From contig DAIOGO010000062.1 in NCBI GenBank assembly GCA_036745195.1, positions 1 to 15,282 of the forward strand: DNA of 15,282 nucleotides. Reading direction: 5' to 3'. The position numbers and the translations under genes are program-made. This DNA is from JBFHRE01 sp036745195. GTDB taxonomy: Bacteria > Actinomycetota > Acidimicrobiia > Spongiisociales > ZC4RG35. Shown here piece after piece: positions 7,425 to 14,837 of this stretch. Position 1 is the stretch's first letter. Each line of letters opens with the position of its first letter. The notes under the pieces were generated by a model, which did no database searches, was not told the origin of the DNA, and worked only from the letters and a program-made list of their open reading frames with translations.

Positions 7425-8143
7425 GCTTCACCCTCCGCCAGGATTTCGACGATGTGCTTGACCTGGATCGACGAGCCCCGACGATGGAGACCGCCGGCGA
7501 GGTGCATCAGGCAACTCACGTCGCCGCCGGCCAGGGTCGTCGCCCCGGACGCCTCGACCTGTTCGAGCTTGCGATCCATGATGGCGGCCGACACCTCGGG
7601 GAGTTCCAGCGCGAACAGGCCGCCGAAGCCACAACACTCCCGGGCGCCATCCAGCCCACAACGTTCGACCCCGGGGGCCGAGTCGAGCAGCCGTTCGGCC
7701 TGCTCACCCAGTCCCAGGTTGCGAAGGCCGTGGCAGGAGTGGTGGTAGGCAACCGATCGTTCCGGGCCGGCTCGTGTCACCGCCTCCACCGCCAGGTCGT
7801 CGACCAGGAAGGAGGTGAGCTCACGGGTGCGCTCCGCCACCCGGGCCGCCCCCCAGTCGCCCGGCAGCAGTTCGGGAATGTGGCGGATCAGCATGTCGGC
7901 GCACGAGCCCGAGGGAACGACGATCGGGCCGGTGGTGGCGTCGAGAACCTCGACCGTGTGTCGGGCCATGGCAATCGCCTCGTCCCGATAGCCGGCGTTG
8001 AGGGCGGGTTGTCCGCAGCACGTCTGGTCGAACGGGAACTCGACCACGCACCCGTGCGACTCGAGCAGCCGGACGGTGGCCTTGCCGACCTCGGGGAAGA
8101 ACCCGTCGACGAGGCAGGTGACGAACAGCTGGACCGTGGGCAC
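7421..8143 (-). CDS. lutA: Lactate utilization protein A (CCG-domain Fe-S oxidoreductase)
   Basis: This 240-residue protein has two cysteine-rich CCG domains, as in LutA and GlcF/GlpC-type subunits: QTCCGQPALNAGY with the preceding FVTCLVDGFFPEVGKAT in the first half, and YHHSCHGLRNLG followed by ECCGFGGLFALELPEVS in the second. These cysteines ligand an iron-sulfur cluster used in electron transfer from L-lactate. The start is GTG at 8143, which gives an N-terminus closely matching known LutA proteins (FVTCLVD within the first 12 residues). No Shine-Dalgarno is evident, so the message may be leaderless or have a short leader. As first gene of lutABC it follows the control region that carries three dyad repeats. 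Confidence 0.95.
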   Translation of the reverse strand: MPTVQLFVTCLVDGFFPEVGKATVRLLESHGCVVEFPFDQTCCGQPALNAGYRDEAIAMARHTVEVLDATTGPIVVPSGSCADMLIRHIPELLPGDWGAARVAERTRELTSFLVDDLAVEAVTRAGPERSVAYHHSCHGLRNLGLGEQAERLLDSAPGVERCGLDGARECCGFGGLFALELPEVSAAIMDRKLEQVEASGATTLAGGDVSCLMHLAGGLHRRGSSIQVKHIVEILAEGEA

Positions 8144-8296
8144 ACCACGACGGTACTCGGCGCCGTCGGCGTGTACTCCTGAACCCAGGGTTCACAGCTA
8201 CACGTCGTGTACTCCTGAACCCAGGGTTCGCAACAACACAGCGTGTACTCCTGAACCCAGGGTTCGCAACAACACGTCGACTCCTACTCTGGCCGG
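8144..8296. promoter_or_regulatory. Divergent control region between lutA and AlkA-like glycosylase gene
   Basis: These 153 bases separate two divergent starts and must contain the lut operon promoter and probably that of the glycosylase. Most of the region is occupied by three dyad-symmetric repeats (8171-8275). I cannot assign a -35/-10 pair with confidence. The repeats end 21 bases before the glycosylase ATG and begin 28 bases before the lutA GTG. Confidence 0.55.
8171..8275. repeat. Three tandem 33-bp dyad-symmetric repeats at a 36-bp period
   Basis: Units lie at 8171-8203, 8207-8239 and 8243-8275, each beginning gtgtactcctgaacccaggg and ending acac, separated by exactly 3 bases (gtc, agc). 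Units 2 and 3 are identical; unit 1 differs only in the right arm near its end. Each unit is symmetric about a central A (8187, 8223 and 8259): GAACCC-A-GGGTTC forms a perfect core, and the terminal gtgt/acac also pair. In unit 1, 12 of 16 positions pair in all. Spacing and symmetry suit a repeated operator for a dimeric regulator. A small dispersed palindromic element or an RNA hairpin array are alternatives. Confidence 0.9.
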
Positions 8297-8929
8297 ATGA
8301 CGACGTCTCTCGACCGGGCGCTGGAGGTGTTGACCGGCTCCGACGAGCGGCTCGACGCCATCGTGCGGGCCCACGGGCGACCCGAACGGTGGACCCGCCC
8401 CCCGGGGTTTGCCACCTTGATCCTGTTCATCCTCGAACAGCAGGTGTCGCTCGCCTCGGCCGCCGCCGCCTACCGCCGTCTCGAGCAACGTCTCGGGGAG
8501 GTGACACCGGCCGCAGTTCTCGGCGCCACCGACGAGGAGTTACGAGCGGACGGGTTCAGCCGCCAGAAGACCGGGTACGTCCGCCGGCTGGCGACCGTCC
8601 TGGAGGAGGGGGGCCTCGACCTGGCCGGCCTGGCCGGACTACCCGACGAGGCGGTGCGCTCGGCCCTCACAGCCCTCCCCGGGATCGGCCCGTGGACGGC
8701 CGACGTCTACCTCCTGGCCTGTCTCGAGCGCCCCGACGTGTGGCCGATCGGAGACCGGGCCCTCCAGGTGGCGGCGGGGGAAGCCATCACCGGCAGCGGG
8801 CCGTTGTCGCCGGCGGAACTCGACGAACTGGGCGAGGCCTGGCGACCCCACCGCTCGGTGGCCGCCCAGATCCTCTGGCACTCCTATCTCACCCGGAGAG
8901 GCCGCCCCACCGGTATTCCCAACGGGTGA
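8297..8929 (+). CDS. AlkA-like DNA-3-methyladenine glycosylase II (HhH-GPD superfamily)
   Basis: This enzyme is expected to excise alkylated bases from DNA. The 210-residue protein matches the HhH-GPD core only: ILEQQVS (45-51) corresponds to the ILxQQVS helix of AlkA, the helix-hairpin-helix is ALTALPGIGPWTADVYLLA (123-141), and the catalytic aspartate is D153 in WPIGDRAL. It lacks the N-terminal beta domain of E. coli AlkA, as do many short actinobacterial and archaeal homologues. The start ATG has no clear Shine-Dalgarno. It is divergent from lutA and shares the repeat-containing control region, though co-regulation is not implied by function. It converges on the VOC gene 47 bases downstream. 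The general activity is clear; the exact lesion range is not. Confidence 0.92.
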   Translation: MTTSLDRALEVLTGSDERLDAIVRAHGRPERWTRPPGFATLILFILEQQVSLASAAAAYRRLEQRLGEVTPAAVLGATDEELRADGFSRQKTGYVRRLATVLEEGGLDLAGLAGLPDEAVRSALTALPGIGPWTADVYLLACLERPDVWPIGDRALQVAAGEAITGSGPLSPAELDELGEAWRPHRSVAAQILWHSYLTRRGRPTGIPNG

Positions 8930-8976
8930 CGGGCGGCGACCAACCCACCTCCGGCGGAACCGCCCCCAAGATCGCC

Positions 8977-9360
8977 TTACCGCGGGTCCCCATATGGGCG
9001 GGTGATGATCTCCAGCGAGTGGCCGCTCGGGTCGTCGAAGTAGACGCCCCGACCGCCGTCGTGGGTGTTGATCTCGCCGGCCAGACGGTGTCCCGGGTCG
9101 GCCCAGAAGGCGAGACCCTGCGCTTCGATACGACCAAAGATCTGGTCGAACTCCTCCTCCCCGACCATGAACGCATAGTGCTGTGAGGAACCGGCGCCCT
9201 CCTCGTCGTAGAAGTCGAGGGTCACTCCGTTGGCCACCTGCACGGCTACGAACGGGCCCCACCTCACCGGTGGTGGCAGGCCGAAGAGATCCACCAGGAA
9301 CGCCGACGAGGCCTCCTTGTCGTGGGAGTAGACGATGGTGTGATCGAGTCTGATCGCCAT
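8977..9360 (-). CDS. VOC-superfamily protein (glyoxalase/bleomycin resistance/dioxygenase fold)
   Basis: This 127-residue protein is a single vicinal-oxygen-chelate module with paired beta-alpha-beta-beta-beta units. Metal ligands can be placed at H7 (LDHTIVY), H61 (QHYAFMV) and E117 (GHSLEIIT), with the classic ending GVYFDDPSGHSLEI (106-119). This arrangement suits a metal-dependent enzyme, but the substrate is unknown. Fosfomycin-type or dioxygenase-type roles cannot be separated from sequence. ATG at 9360 is preferred over the adjacent GTG at 9363; neither has a strong ribosome binding site. It starts 52 bases downstream of the galactokinase-like gene on the same strand and is probably cotranscribed with it. 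Confidence 0.88.
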   Translation of the reverse strand: MAIRLDHTIVYSHDKEASSAFLVDLFGLPPPVRWGPFVAVQVANGVTLDFYDEEGAGSSQHYAFMVGEEEFDQIFGRIEAQGLAFWADPGHRLAGEINTHDGGRGVYFDDPSGHSLEIITRPYGDPR

Positions 9361-9412
9361 CACTGCAGCCTATGCCTACCCGGGTCGCCGGCGGCCCGCC
9401 CGACGGACGATT

Positions 9413-10627
9413 TCAGTGGACTCCGTCCGACGCCTTCACCTCGAATGCCGGCCCCCCGCACGCCACGGTGGCCGCCTCGACGACGGCCGCCACCCGGTCG
9501 GGCGGCACAACCGCCACCGCATAACCGCCAAACCCGGCTCCGGTCAGACGGGCTCCGAACGCCCCCGCCCGGCGCATGCTCACAACCAACCGGTCCAAAC
9601 GCTCCGAACTCGCCCCGAACCCGACCAGGCTGGAATGGGAGGCGTCGAGGATCGACCCCAACCCGGCAAGGTCGCCGTTCCGCAACGACGCCTCGGCCTG
9701 GTCGACCCGGGAAGCCTCCGAGACGACATGTCCGGCCACCACCCTCACCGCCAGCGGGTGGTCGGCATCGAAGCGGCCGGTTCCCAGCCCGATCATCCGG
9801 TCGACGTCCACCCCCAGCCGACCGGCCACGGTGGCGGCGCTGATCTCGAGGGGAAGCCGATCGACCGCCTCCTCGATCCCGGCATGCCCGGCGACGTGGA
9901 ACAGCACCGGCTCACCGCCAACGTCGACGCCGAGCTCGTGGCCCAATAGCAGTGCCGCCGCCCGGCACGCAATCACCTTGCCGTTGTAGGCCTCCCGGGC
10001 CTCGGTCCCCTTCAAGGCAGTCGCTCCCGAATAGGCGGCCACGATGGCCAACCCGGCCGGCAGCGGGACGTGAACGATCCCGAACGGGTGAAAGTCGATG
10101 CGAGCGGCATGACCCGCCCGGGCCAGGGAGATGACGGTCTGATCCATCATCCCTCCCTCGATCCCGATGCTCCGCTCCGCCCGTAGCGCCAATGCCGGAT
10201 ACTCGGTCCTCGCCACGCCCCGGTCCCACAGCCGATTGAGAGTCTCCAACAATCCGACCGTGAACGCCGACGACGAACTGAGCCCACCGGTGGCAGGGAG
10301 GTCGCCACCGATCAGGATCTCGGCGCCTCGACCCTCGGCGGCGAGGGCGTTGACCGCCGCCGCCAGATAACGGTGCCATCCCCCGAGACCGTCAAGCGAA
10401 ATCGGGACCGTGGTCTCCAGCGGACCCGGGAGTGTGATCGAATCCACCCTGATGGTGGACGTCGGAAGGGGAGCCGCCACCACCGCCACCCCCCGATCGA
10501 TGGCGATCGGCATGACCGGCAGCAGCGAGTAATCGGTGTGCTCTCCGATCAGGTTGACCCGCCCGGGCGAACGCACCTCGACCAGGGGTTCCCGCCCATA
10601 GCGGCGCACGAATTCGGCAGCGATCAC
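9413..10627 (-). CDS. galK: Galactokinase-like GHMP sugar kinase
   Basis: This 404-residue ATP-dependent kinase shows all three GHMP motifs: SPGRVNLIGEHTDY (20-33), the ATP loop PATGGLSSSSAF (111-122) and LTGAGFGGYAVAV (361-373). The probable catalytic base is D162 in GGMMDQ. Galactokinases phosphorylate galactose at C1 in the Leloir pathway. Two regions depart from the classical family. The NDG after HTDY is replaced by SLL, and the usual YNxRRxEC segment reads AYNGKVIAC (213-221), so another sugar is possible. The start is GTG at 10627, which puts motif 1 at the normal distance; the frame continues upstream but would overlap the divergent hydrolase. No galE or galT is present nearby. The VOC gene follows and the divergent hydrolase begins 42 bases away. 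Confidence 0.85.
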   Translation of the reverse strand: MIAAEFVRRYGREPLVEVRSPGRVNLIGEHTDYSLLPVMPIAIDRGVAVVAAPLPTSTIRVDSITLPGPLETTVPISLDGLGGWHRYLAAAVNALAAEGRGAEILIGGDLPATGGLSSSSAFTVGLLETLNRLWDRGVARTEYPALALRAERSIGIEGGMMDQTVISLARAGHAARIDFHPFGIVHVPLPAGLAIVAAYSGATALKGTEAREAYNGKVIACRAAALLLGHELGVDVGGEPVLFHVAGHAGIEEAVDRLPLEISAATVAGRLGVDVDRMIGLGTGRFDADHPLAVRVVAGHVVSEASRVDQAEASLRNGDLAGLGSILDASHSSLVGFGASSERLDRLVVSMRRAGAFGARLTGAGFGGYAVAVVPPDRVAAVVEAATVACGGPAFEVKASDGVH

Positions 10628-10669
10628 GGGCCGACCATACCAACCAGGCCCAGGCGGTAGCCTCCGCCG
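10628..10669. promoter_or_regulatory. Short divergent intergenic region, galactokinase-like and hydrolase genes
   Basis: Only 42 bases separate the two divergent starts, so the promoters must overlap each other or the coding ends. Both genes lack a clear Shine-Dalgarno, which fits leaderless transcription. I see no clear promoter hexamers. Confidence 0.3.
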
Positions 10670-12553
10670 ATGCGACTGGCGGGTTGGCTGATCGGGTGCT
10701 TCGCCATCACCCTCGTCGCGATTCCCGCTTCGGCCCTGGAGGCGACCGGCGAACTGGTCGAGGCCGAATGCCCGGTGGACACCTCGTGGACGTACTCCAC
10801 GATCGACTGCTACACGCTGACCGTCCCCGAGAACCATTCACGGCCCGGCGGTCCGGAGCTCGAACTGGCGGTCATGATCCTCCGTTCCGTCTCCGACGAC
10901 CCGTTGCCCGACCCGGTGATCTACCTGGAGGGAGGTCCCGGGGGCGCCCCGATCCCCTATTTCGACCTGTGGGTCGACTCACCCCTGCTGGCGGAACGCG
11001 ACCTCATCCTCATCGACCCGCGCGGCACCGGCTATTCCCGTCCGTTCCTCGAATGCCCCGAGTTGTACGCAATCCCGCTGGAGGGCACCACCGAGGACTC
11101 CATCGACGCTCTCGCCGCCTGCCGTTCCCGCCTCGAGGCGCAGGGCATCGATCTGTCGGCATACAACACGGTCCAGAACGCCCTCGACGTGGCGGCGTTG
11201 CGCTCGGCGCTGTCGGTAGAGCGATGGAACCTGTACGGGATCAGTTACGGCACCCGGGTCGCCCTGGCAGTGATGCGGCTCGATCCCGAAGGGGTGCGGT
11301 CATCGACCCTCGATTCCGTGCTCCCGCCCGAGATCGATCTGATTGGCGAGTGGGCCGACACCGCCGACGAAGCGATCGGCGGGTTGATCGAGGCCTGTGA
11401 AGACGACTCCGGCTGTGCAGCTCGATACCCAGACCTGTCGGAGCACATCGACGCGATCGAACGACGGTTGGACGATGAGCAACCGACCATCGACGTCGCC
11501 TGGCTCGATGGTTCCGACATGTTCTACCCGATGACGGTGGCGGCCGATGATTTCGACTACGCCCTCGGCTCGGCGCTCTACGACCCCACCCTCATCCCGA
11601 TCATCCCGTGGGTGATCGAGCGTGTCGCCCATGGCGACGACAACGCCCTCGGGTCCCTGCTGGCGCTGGCGAACTATCAGGGTCCGGTCGAGGCGAGCGC
11701 CGACGGCGTCTACTACTCGGTGGTCTGTCACGACGAATTCCCCTTCGCCTCGGAGGCGGCCCTGGCCGGCGACCGGCAGGCGTCGGCCAGGAGCCTGAGC
11801 TTCTCCGACGCCTGTCCGGTCTGGGACAACGGCCAGGCAGACCCGGTCGAGAACCGGGCCGTCACCAGCGACATCCCCACCTTGTTGCTGGCCGGCGCCA
11901 TCGACCCGGCCACCCCCGCCGACTGGGCGATCGTGGCAGCCGAGAGCCTGTCGAATTCGACGACGGCGATCGTCCAGGCCGGCGGTCACGGGGTGACCAC
12001 CGGTGGATGTGGCCTGGAACTGGTGACGGCGTTCATCGACAACCCGGAGGTCGCACCCGACACCTCCTGCACCGAAGACCAACCCGCCTTCTCGCTCCGC
12101 CCGGTGCCGGTATCCGGCATCGGGTTCCTCAACGGGACCTCGAACGAACTGGGAGCGGCCCTGCTGGCACTCGCCGCCTGGATGCTGGTGGGATTGACCG
12201 GCGTGGCCATGTGGAGATGGAGCATCGGGGGCGGCCTCCACCACTGGCTGTGGATGCTGTCGCTCTCGATGATGGGCGGATTCGTGGTTCTCGCCGCGCT
12301 ATGGGTGATGATCGTGGTGGTGGCGTCACCGTCGTCTGCGCCGCTCTTTGCCCAGCCGGAAATCGCATGGATCATCTTCCTGATCCCCGGTCTGGGGTTG
12401 CTGACCGCCGGCGTGGCCTCGGTCATGACACTGGTCTCGATCGTCGGCGGCCGCACCCGACCATGGGCGATCATCCCCTACGGCGTGTTGGGGATGGCCA
12501 TCCTGCTGATGGTGGTCGCCTTCGCAATGGCCGGCCTCATCCCGTTCGCCTGA
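10670..12553 (+). CDS. Secreted, membrane-anchored alpha/beta hydrolase (tripeptidyl aminopeptidase/S33-like)
   Basis: This 627-residue protein combines an exported hydrolase with a membrane tail. Residues 1-22 form a signal peptide with an A-S-A cleavage site. The hydrolase domain resembles the tripeptidyl aminopeptidases of actinomycetes: oxyanion motif EGGPGG (87-92), DPRGTGYSRP (116-125), nucleophile elbow YGISYGTR (S192), acid D412 in AGAIDPATP and histidine H440 in AGGHGV, plus paired cysteines. After about residue 490, four hydrophobic stretches (roughly 494-514, 532-553, 566-590 and 598-623) should be transmembrane helices, so the catalytic part is expected outside the membrane. This tail is unusual for the family. 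Substrate is unknown; N-terminal peptide trimming or ester hydrolysis are both possible. It is first in a plus-strand operon, with the split-barrel gene 19 bases downstream. Confidence 0.9.
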   Translation: MRLAGWLIGCFAITLVAIPASALEATGELVEAECPVDTSWTYSTIDCYTLTVPENHSRPGGPELELAVMILRSVSDDPLPDPVIYLEGGPGGAPIPYFDLWVDSPLLAERDLILIDPRGTGYSRPFLECPELYAIPLEGTTEDSIDALAACRSRLEAQGIDLSAYNTVQNALDVAALRSALSVERWNLYGISYGTRVALAVMRLDPEGVRSSTLDSVLPPEIDLIGEWADTADEAIGGLIEACEDDSGCAARYPDLSEHIDAIERRLDDEQPTIDVAWLDGSDMFYPMTVAADDFDYALGSALYDPTLIPIIPWVIERVAHGDDNALGSLLALANYQGPVEASADGVYYSVVCHDEFPFASEAALAGDRQASARSLSFSDACPVWDNGQADPVENRAVTSDIPTLLLAGAIDPATPADWAIVAAESLSNSTTAIVQAGGHGVTTGGCGLELVTAFIDNPEVAPDTSCTEDQPAFSLRPVPVSGIGFLNGTSNELGAALLALAAWMLVGLTGVAMWRWSIGGGLHHWLWMLSLSMMGGFVVLAALWVMIVVVASPSSAPLFAQPEIAWIIFLIPGLGLLTAGVASVMTLVSIVGGRTRPWAIIPYGVLGMAILLMVVAFAMAGLIPFA

Positions 12554-12572
12554 TCGAGGGTATGTTCACAGC

Positions 12573-13040
12573 ATGCGCTGGATCGAGATCGAACAGGCAC
12601 ACCCCGAATTCGCCACCCGGCTCGCCGCCATCTTCGACGCCCACCCGCACAAGGTGATGGCCACGGTCAGCCGCGACGGATCACCGCGGATCAGCGGCAC
12701 CGAAATGCGCTTCCTGGACGGCGATGCCTGGATCGGGTCGATGGCCGACGCCCGCAAACTGGCCGATCTGAAACGTGACCCGCGGGTGGCGATCCACTGC
12801 GCTCCGATCGATCTCACCCTCGCATCGGGCGATGCCAAGCTCTCGGCCGCGGTGATCGAGGCCACCCCCGCCGACATCGGAAGATGGGAGGAGGCGAGCG
12901 GCCAGGTCTTCCCGCCTGGTTCGGGAGCGCTGTTCCGGCTCGACATCACCTCGGCCGCCATCACCCGGGTGTCGGGCAATCGCCTGGTCATCGACACGTG
13001 GAACGAGGCCGGCGGGCATCGAACGGTCGACCGGGCGTGA
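12573..13040 (+). CDS. Pyridoxamine 5'-phosphate oxidase-like split-barrel flavoprotein
   Basis: This 155-residue protein has the split beta-barrel fold of the PNPOx/flavin-F420 reductase superfamily. Visible elements are HKVMATVSRDGSPRISGTEM (26-45), the beta-hairpin DGDAWIGSMADARKLADLKR (49-68) with the phosphate-binding arginine/lysine, and DPRVAIHC (69-76), which is the usual third strand. The C-terminal half shows the expected strand pattern without clear active-site markers. Either FMN or F420 could be the cofactor, and the substrate is unknown. It sits 19 bases behind the hydrolase and its stop overlaps the next start as TGATG, so the genes are translationally coupled. Cytoplasmic. Confidence 0.85.
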   Translation: MRWIEIEQAHPEFATRLAAIFDAHPHKVMATVSRDGSPRISGTEMRFLDGDAWIGSMADARKLADLKRDPRVAIHCAPIDLTLASGDAKLSAAVIEATPADIGRWEEASGQVFPPGSGALFRLDITSAAITRVSGNRLVIDTWNEAGGHRTVDRA

Positions 13041-13669
13041 TGGAGGTCGTGCTCGGCGACGACGGACGCCGCCGTTGCTGGTGGGGCGACTCGTCGGAGG
13101 AATACCGCCGTTACCACGATCAGGAGTGGGGTTTCGGGGTCACCGACGACCATCGCCTGTTCGAGAAGATCTGCCTGGAGGGGTTCCAGGCGGGTCTGTC
13201 GTGGATCACCATCCTCCGCAAACGAGACGCCTTCCGGCAGGCCTTCGCCGGCTTCGACCCCGAGGTGGTGGCTCGCTACGGGGAGGCCGACGTCGAGCGA
13301 CTCCTGGGCGACGCCGGCATCGTCCGCCACCGGGGCAAGATCCGTTCGACCATCAACAACGCCGCCCGGGCGCTGGAGCTTGGTCAGGAGTTCGGGTCGC
13401 TGGCTGCCTTCTTCTGGCGACTGGCGGATTGGTCGACCACGGCTCCGACGGAGCCGGCGTCGACCACCGAGGCCTCGTTCGCCCTGTCGAGAGATCTCAA
13501 GAAGCGGGGCTGGACCTTCGTAGGGCCGACGACCCTCCACGCCTTCATGCAGGCGATGGGTCTGGTCAACGATCATCTCGAAGGTTGCGCGGCCCGGCCC
13601 GAAGCCGAGGTTTCGCGCCGACAGGCGGCGAGTTCCCTCGGCGTCGACACGACCGCCCCGGTATCTTGA
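13040..13669 (+). CDS. tag: DNA-3-methyladenine glycosylase I (Tag)
   Basis: Tag removes 3-methyladenine from DNA, starting base excision repair. The 209-residue protein aligns along its length with E. coli Tag: RRCWWGD (11-17), YHDQEWG (25-31), ICLEGFQAGLSWITILRKR (44-62, with the base-recognising E47), DAGIVRHRGKI (91-101), LKKRGWTFVGPTTLHAFMQA (153-172) and GLVNDHLEGC (174-183). The zinc ligands are C13, H26, H179 and C183. The ATG at 13040 overlaps the preceding stop as TGATG; an in-frame GTG directly before it is also possible. Four bases separate it from the downstream ligase gene. A second, unrelated alkylated-base glycosylase (AlkA type) lies at 8297-8929. Confidence 0.96.
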   Translation: MEVVLGDDGRRRCWWGDSSEEYRRYHDQEWGFGVTDDHRLFEKICLEGFQAGLSWITILRKRDAFRQAFAGFDPEVVARYGEADVERLLGDAGIVRHRGKIRSTINNAARALELGQEFGSLAAFFWRLADWSTTAPTEPASTTEASFALSRDLKKRGWTFVGPTTLHAFMQAMGLVNDHLEGCAARPEAEVSRRQAASSLGVDTTAPVS

Positions 13670-13673
13670 ACCG

Positions 13674-14810
13674 ATGACCTACGCAGCGCCCTCCCTGACC
13701 ATCGGGATCGAGGAGGAGTATCTCCTGGTCGACCCCCAGAGCCGCAACCTGATCGCCGAACCTACGCCGGAGTTGTGGGAGGACGCAGAACGGCGGTTGG
13801 GGGGAAGCGTGATGCGGGAGATGTTGCGAGCCCAACTCGAGGTCGCCACCACCCCGCATTCGTCGATGGTCGGTCTCGCCAATGATCTCAAACACCTGCG
13901 CAGGACGGTGGCCGACCTGACCCGGGACCACGGGGCCGCCTATATCGCCGCCTCCACCCATCCCTTCGCCCTGTGGTGGGAGCAACGTCACACCGAACAC
14001 GACCGCTACCAGATGCTGGCCTCCGACCTGGCGGTGGTGGGCCAGCGGATCGTGATCTGCGGGATGCACGTCCATGTGGCGGTGGAGGACCCCGAGTTGC
14101 GGATCGACCTGATGAACCAGGTGTCGTACTTCCTGCCTCACCTGCTGGCGCTCTCGACGTCGTCGCCATTCTGGGGGGGAAGAAACACCGGTCTCAAGAG
14201 TTACCGGATGAACGTCTTCCGGACGATGCCCCGCACCGGCCTTCCCGAGCAGTTCTCGAGCTGGGCCGAATACCAGCGCCATGTCGAGGTTCTGGTTGGT
14301 GCCGGTCTCATCGAGGACGGTTCCAAGATCTGGTGGGACATCCGGCCCTCCACCAAGTACCCGACCCTGGAGATGCGTGTCTCGGACATCTGCACGAGGG
14401 CCGAAGACGCCATCGCCATCGCCACCGTCTACCGCTGTCTCCTCCACATGCTCTTCCGTCTCCGCACCCAGAACCAACGCTGGCGCCAGTACGCCGGGAT
14501 GCTTGTGGCGGAGAACATGTGGCGGGCCCAGCGGTTCGGCACGGGTTCGTCGTTGATGGACTACGGGATCTCCCGGTTGGTCCCGTTCCACGAACTGGTC
14601 GAGGAGATGATCGACGTCCTCCGACCCGATGCCGAAGAACTGGACTGCGTTCAGGAACTGGAATCGGTGCAGACGATCATCGACCGGGGCACTTCGGCCG
14701 ACCGTCAGATCGCCACCTTCGAAATGGCACTCGCCGAGGGCGCCAGCAACGAGGAGGCCCTCAAGTCGGTGGTGGACCAACTGATCATCGACACCGTCAC
14801 CGGGGTGTGA
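13674..14810 (+). CDS. Carboxylate-amine ligase (YbdK family, glutamate-cysteine ligase GCS2 type)
   Basis: This 378-residue ATP-dependent ligase belongs to the GCS2 family, enzymes that join the gamma-carboxyl of glutamate to an amine. Landmarks are TIGIEEEYLLVD (9-20), the acidic metal-binding strand, LRAQLEVATTP (51-61), GMHVHVAV (130-137), STSSPFWGGRNTGLKSYR (161-178), WWDIRPS, and TLEMRVSDICTRAED near 230-250. Members named YbdK have weak glutamate-cysteine ligase activity in vitro, and physiological substrates are mostly unknown. Actinobacteria use the mycothiol pathway rather than glutathione, so a true GshA role is doubtful. It starts four bases after tag without its own clear ribosome binding site, which implies coupling, and ends the plus-strand operon 27 bases before the convergent last gene. 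Confidence 0.93.
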   Translation: MTYAAPSLTIGIEEEYLLVDPQSRNLIAEPTPELWEDAERRLGGSVMREMLRAQLEVATTPHSSMVGLANDLKHLRRTVADLTRDHGAAYIAASTHPFALWWEQRHTEHDRYQMLASDLAVVGQRIVICGMHVHVAVEDPELRIDLMNQVSYFLPHLLALSTSSPFWGGRNTGLKSYRMNVFRTMPRTGLPEQFSSWAEYQRHVEVLVGAGLIEDGSKIWWDIRPSTKYPTLEMRVSDICTRAEDAIAIATVYRCLLHMLFRLRTQNQRWRQYAGMLVAENMWRAQRFGTGSSLMDYGISRLVPFHELVEEMIDVLRPDAEELDCVQELESVQTIIDRGTSADRQIATFEMALAEGASNEEALKSVVDQLIIDTVTGV

Positions 14811-14837
14811 CCAGGAGTCGCCTCCCGGCCAGACCGA

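Noticed and set aside
8171..8275. Possible small CRISPR array
   Set aside because: The intervals between repeats are only 3 bases, far too short for spacers, and no cas gene is present.
8930..8976. Possible terminator between the AlkA-like and VOC genes
   Set aside because: Only a very short ggcggaaccgcc-type dyad is visible, too weak to call in GC-rich DNA.
10628..10837. Longer N-terminus for the galactokinase-like gene
   Set aside because: It would run 168 bases into the divergent hydrolase gene and adds a low-complexity Arg/Gly/Asp stretch. GTG at 10627 places the first motif where galactokinases have it.
13566..14780. 404-codon minus-strand frame antisense to the YbdK-type ligase
   Set aside because: No family motif is visible, and the plus-strand frame carries clear GCS2 motifs over its whole length.
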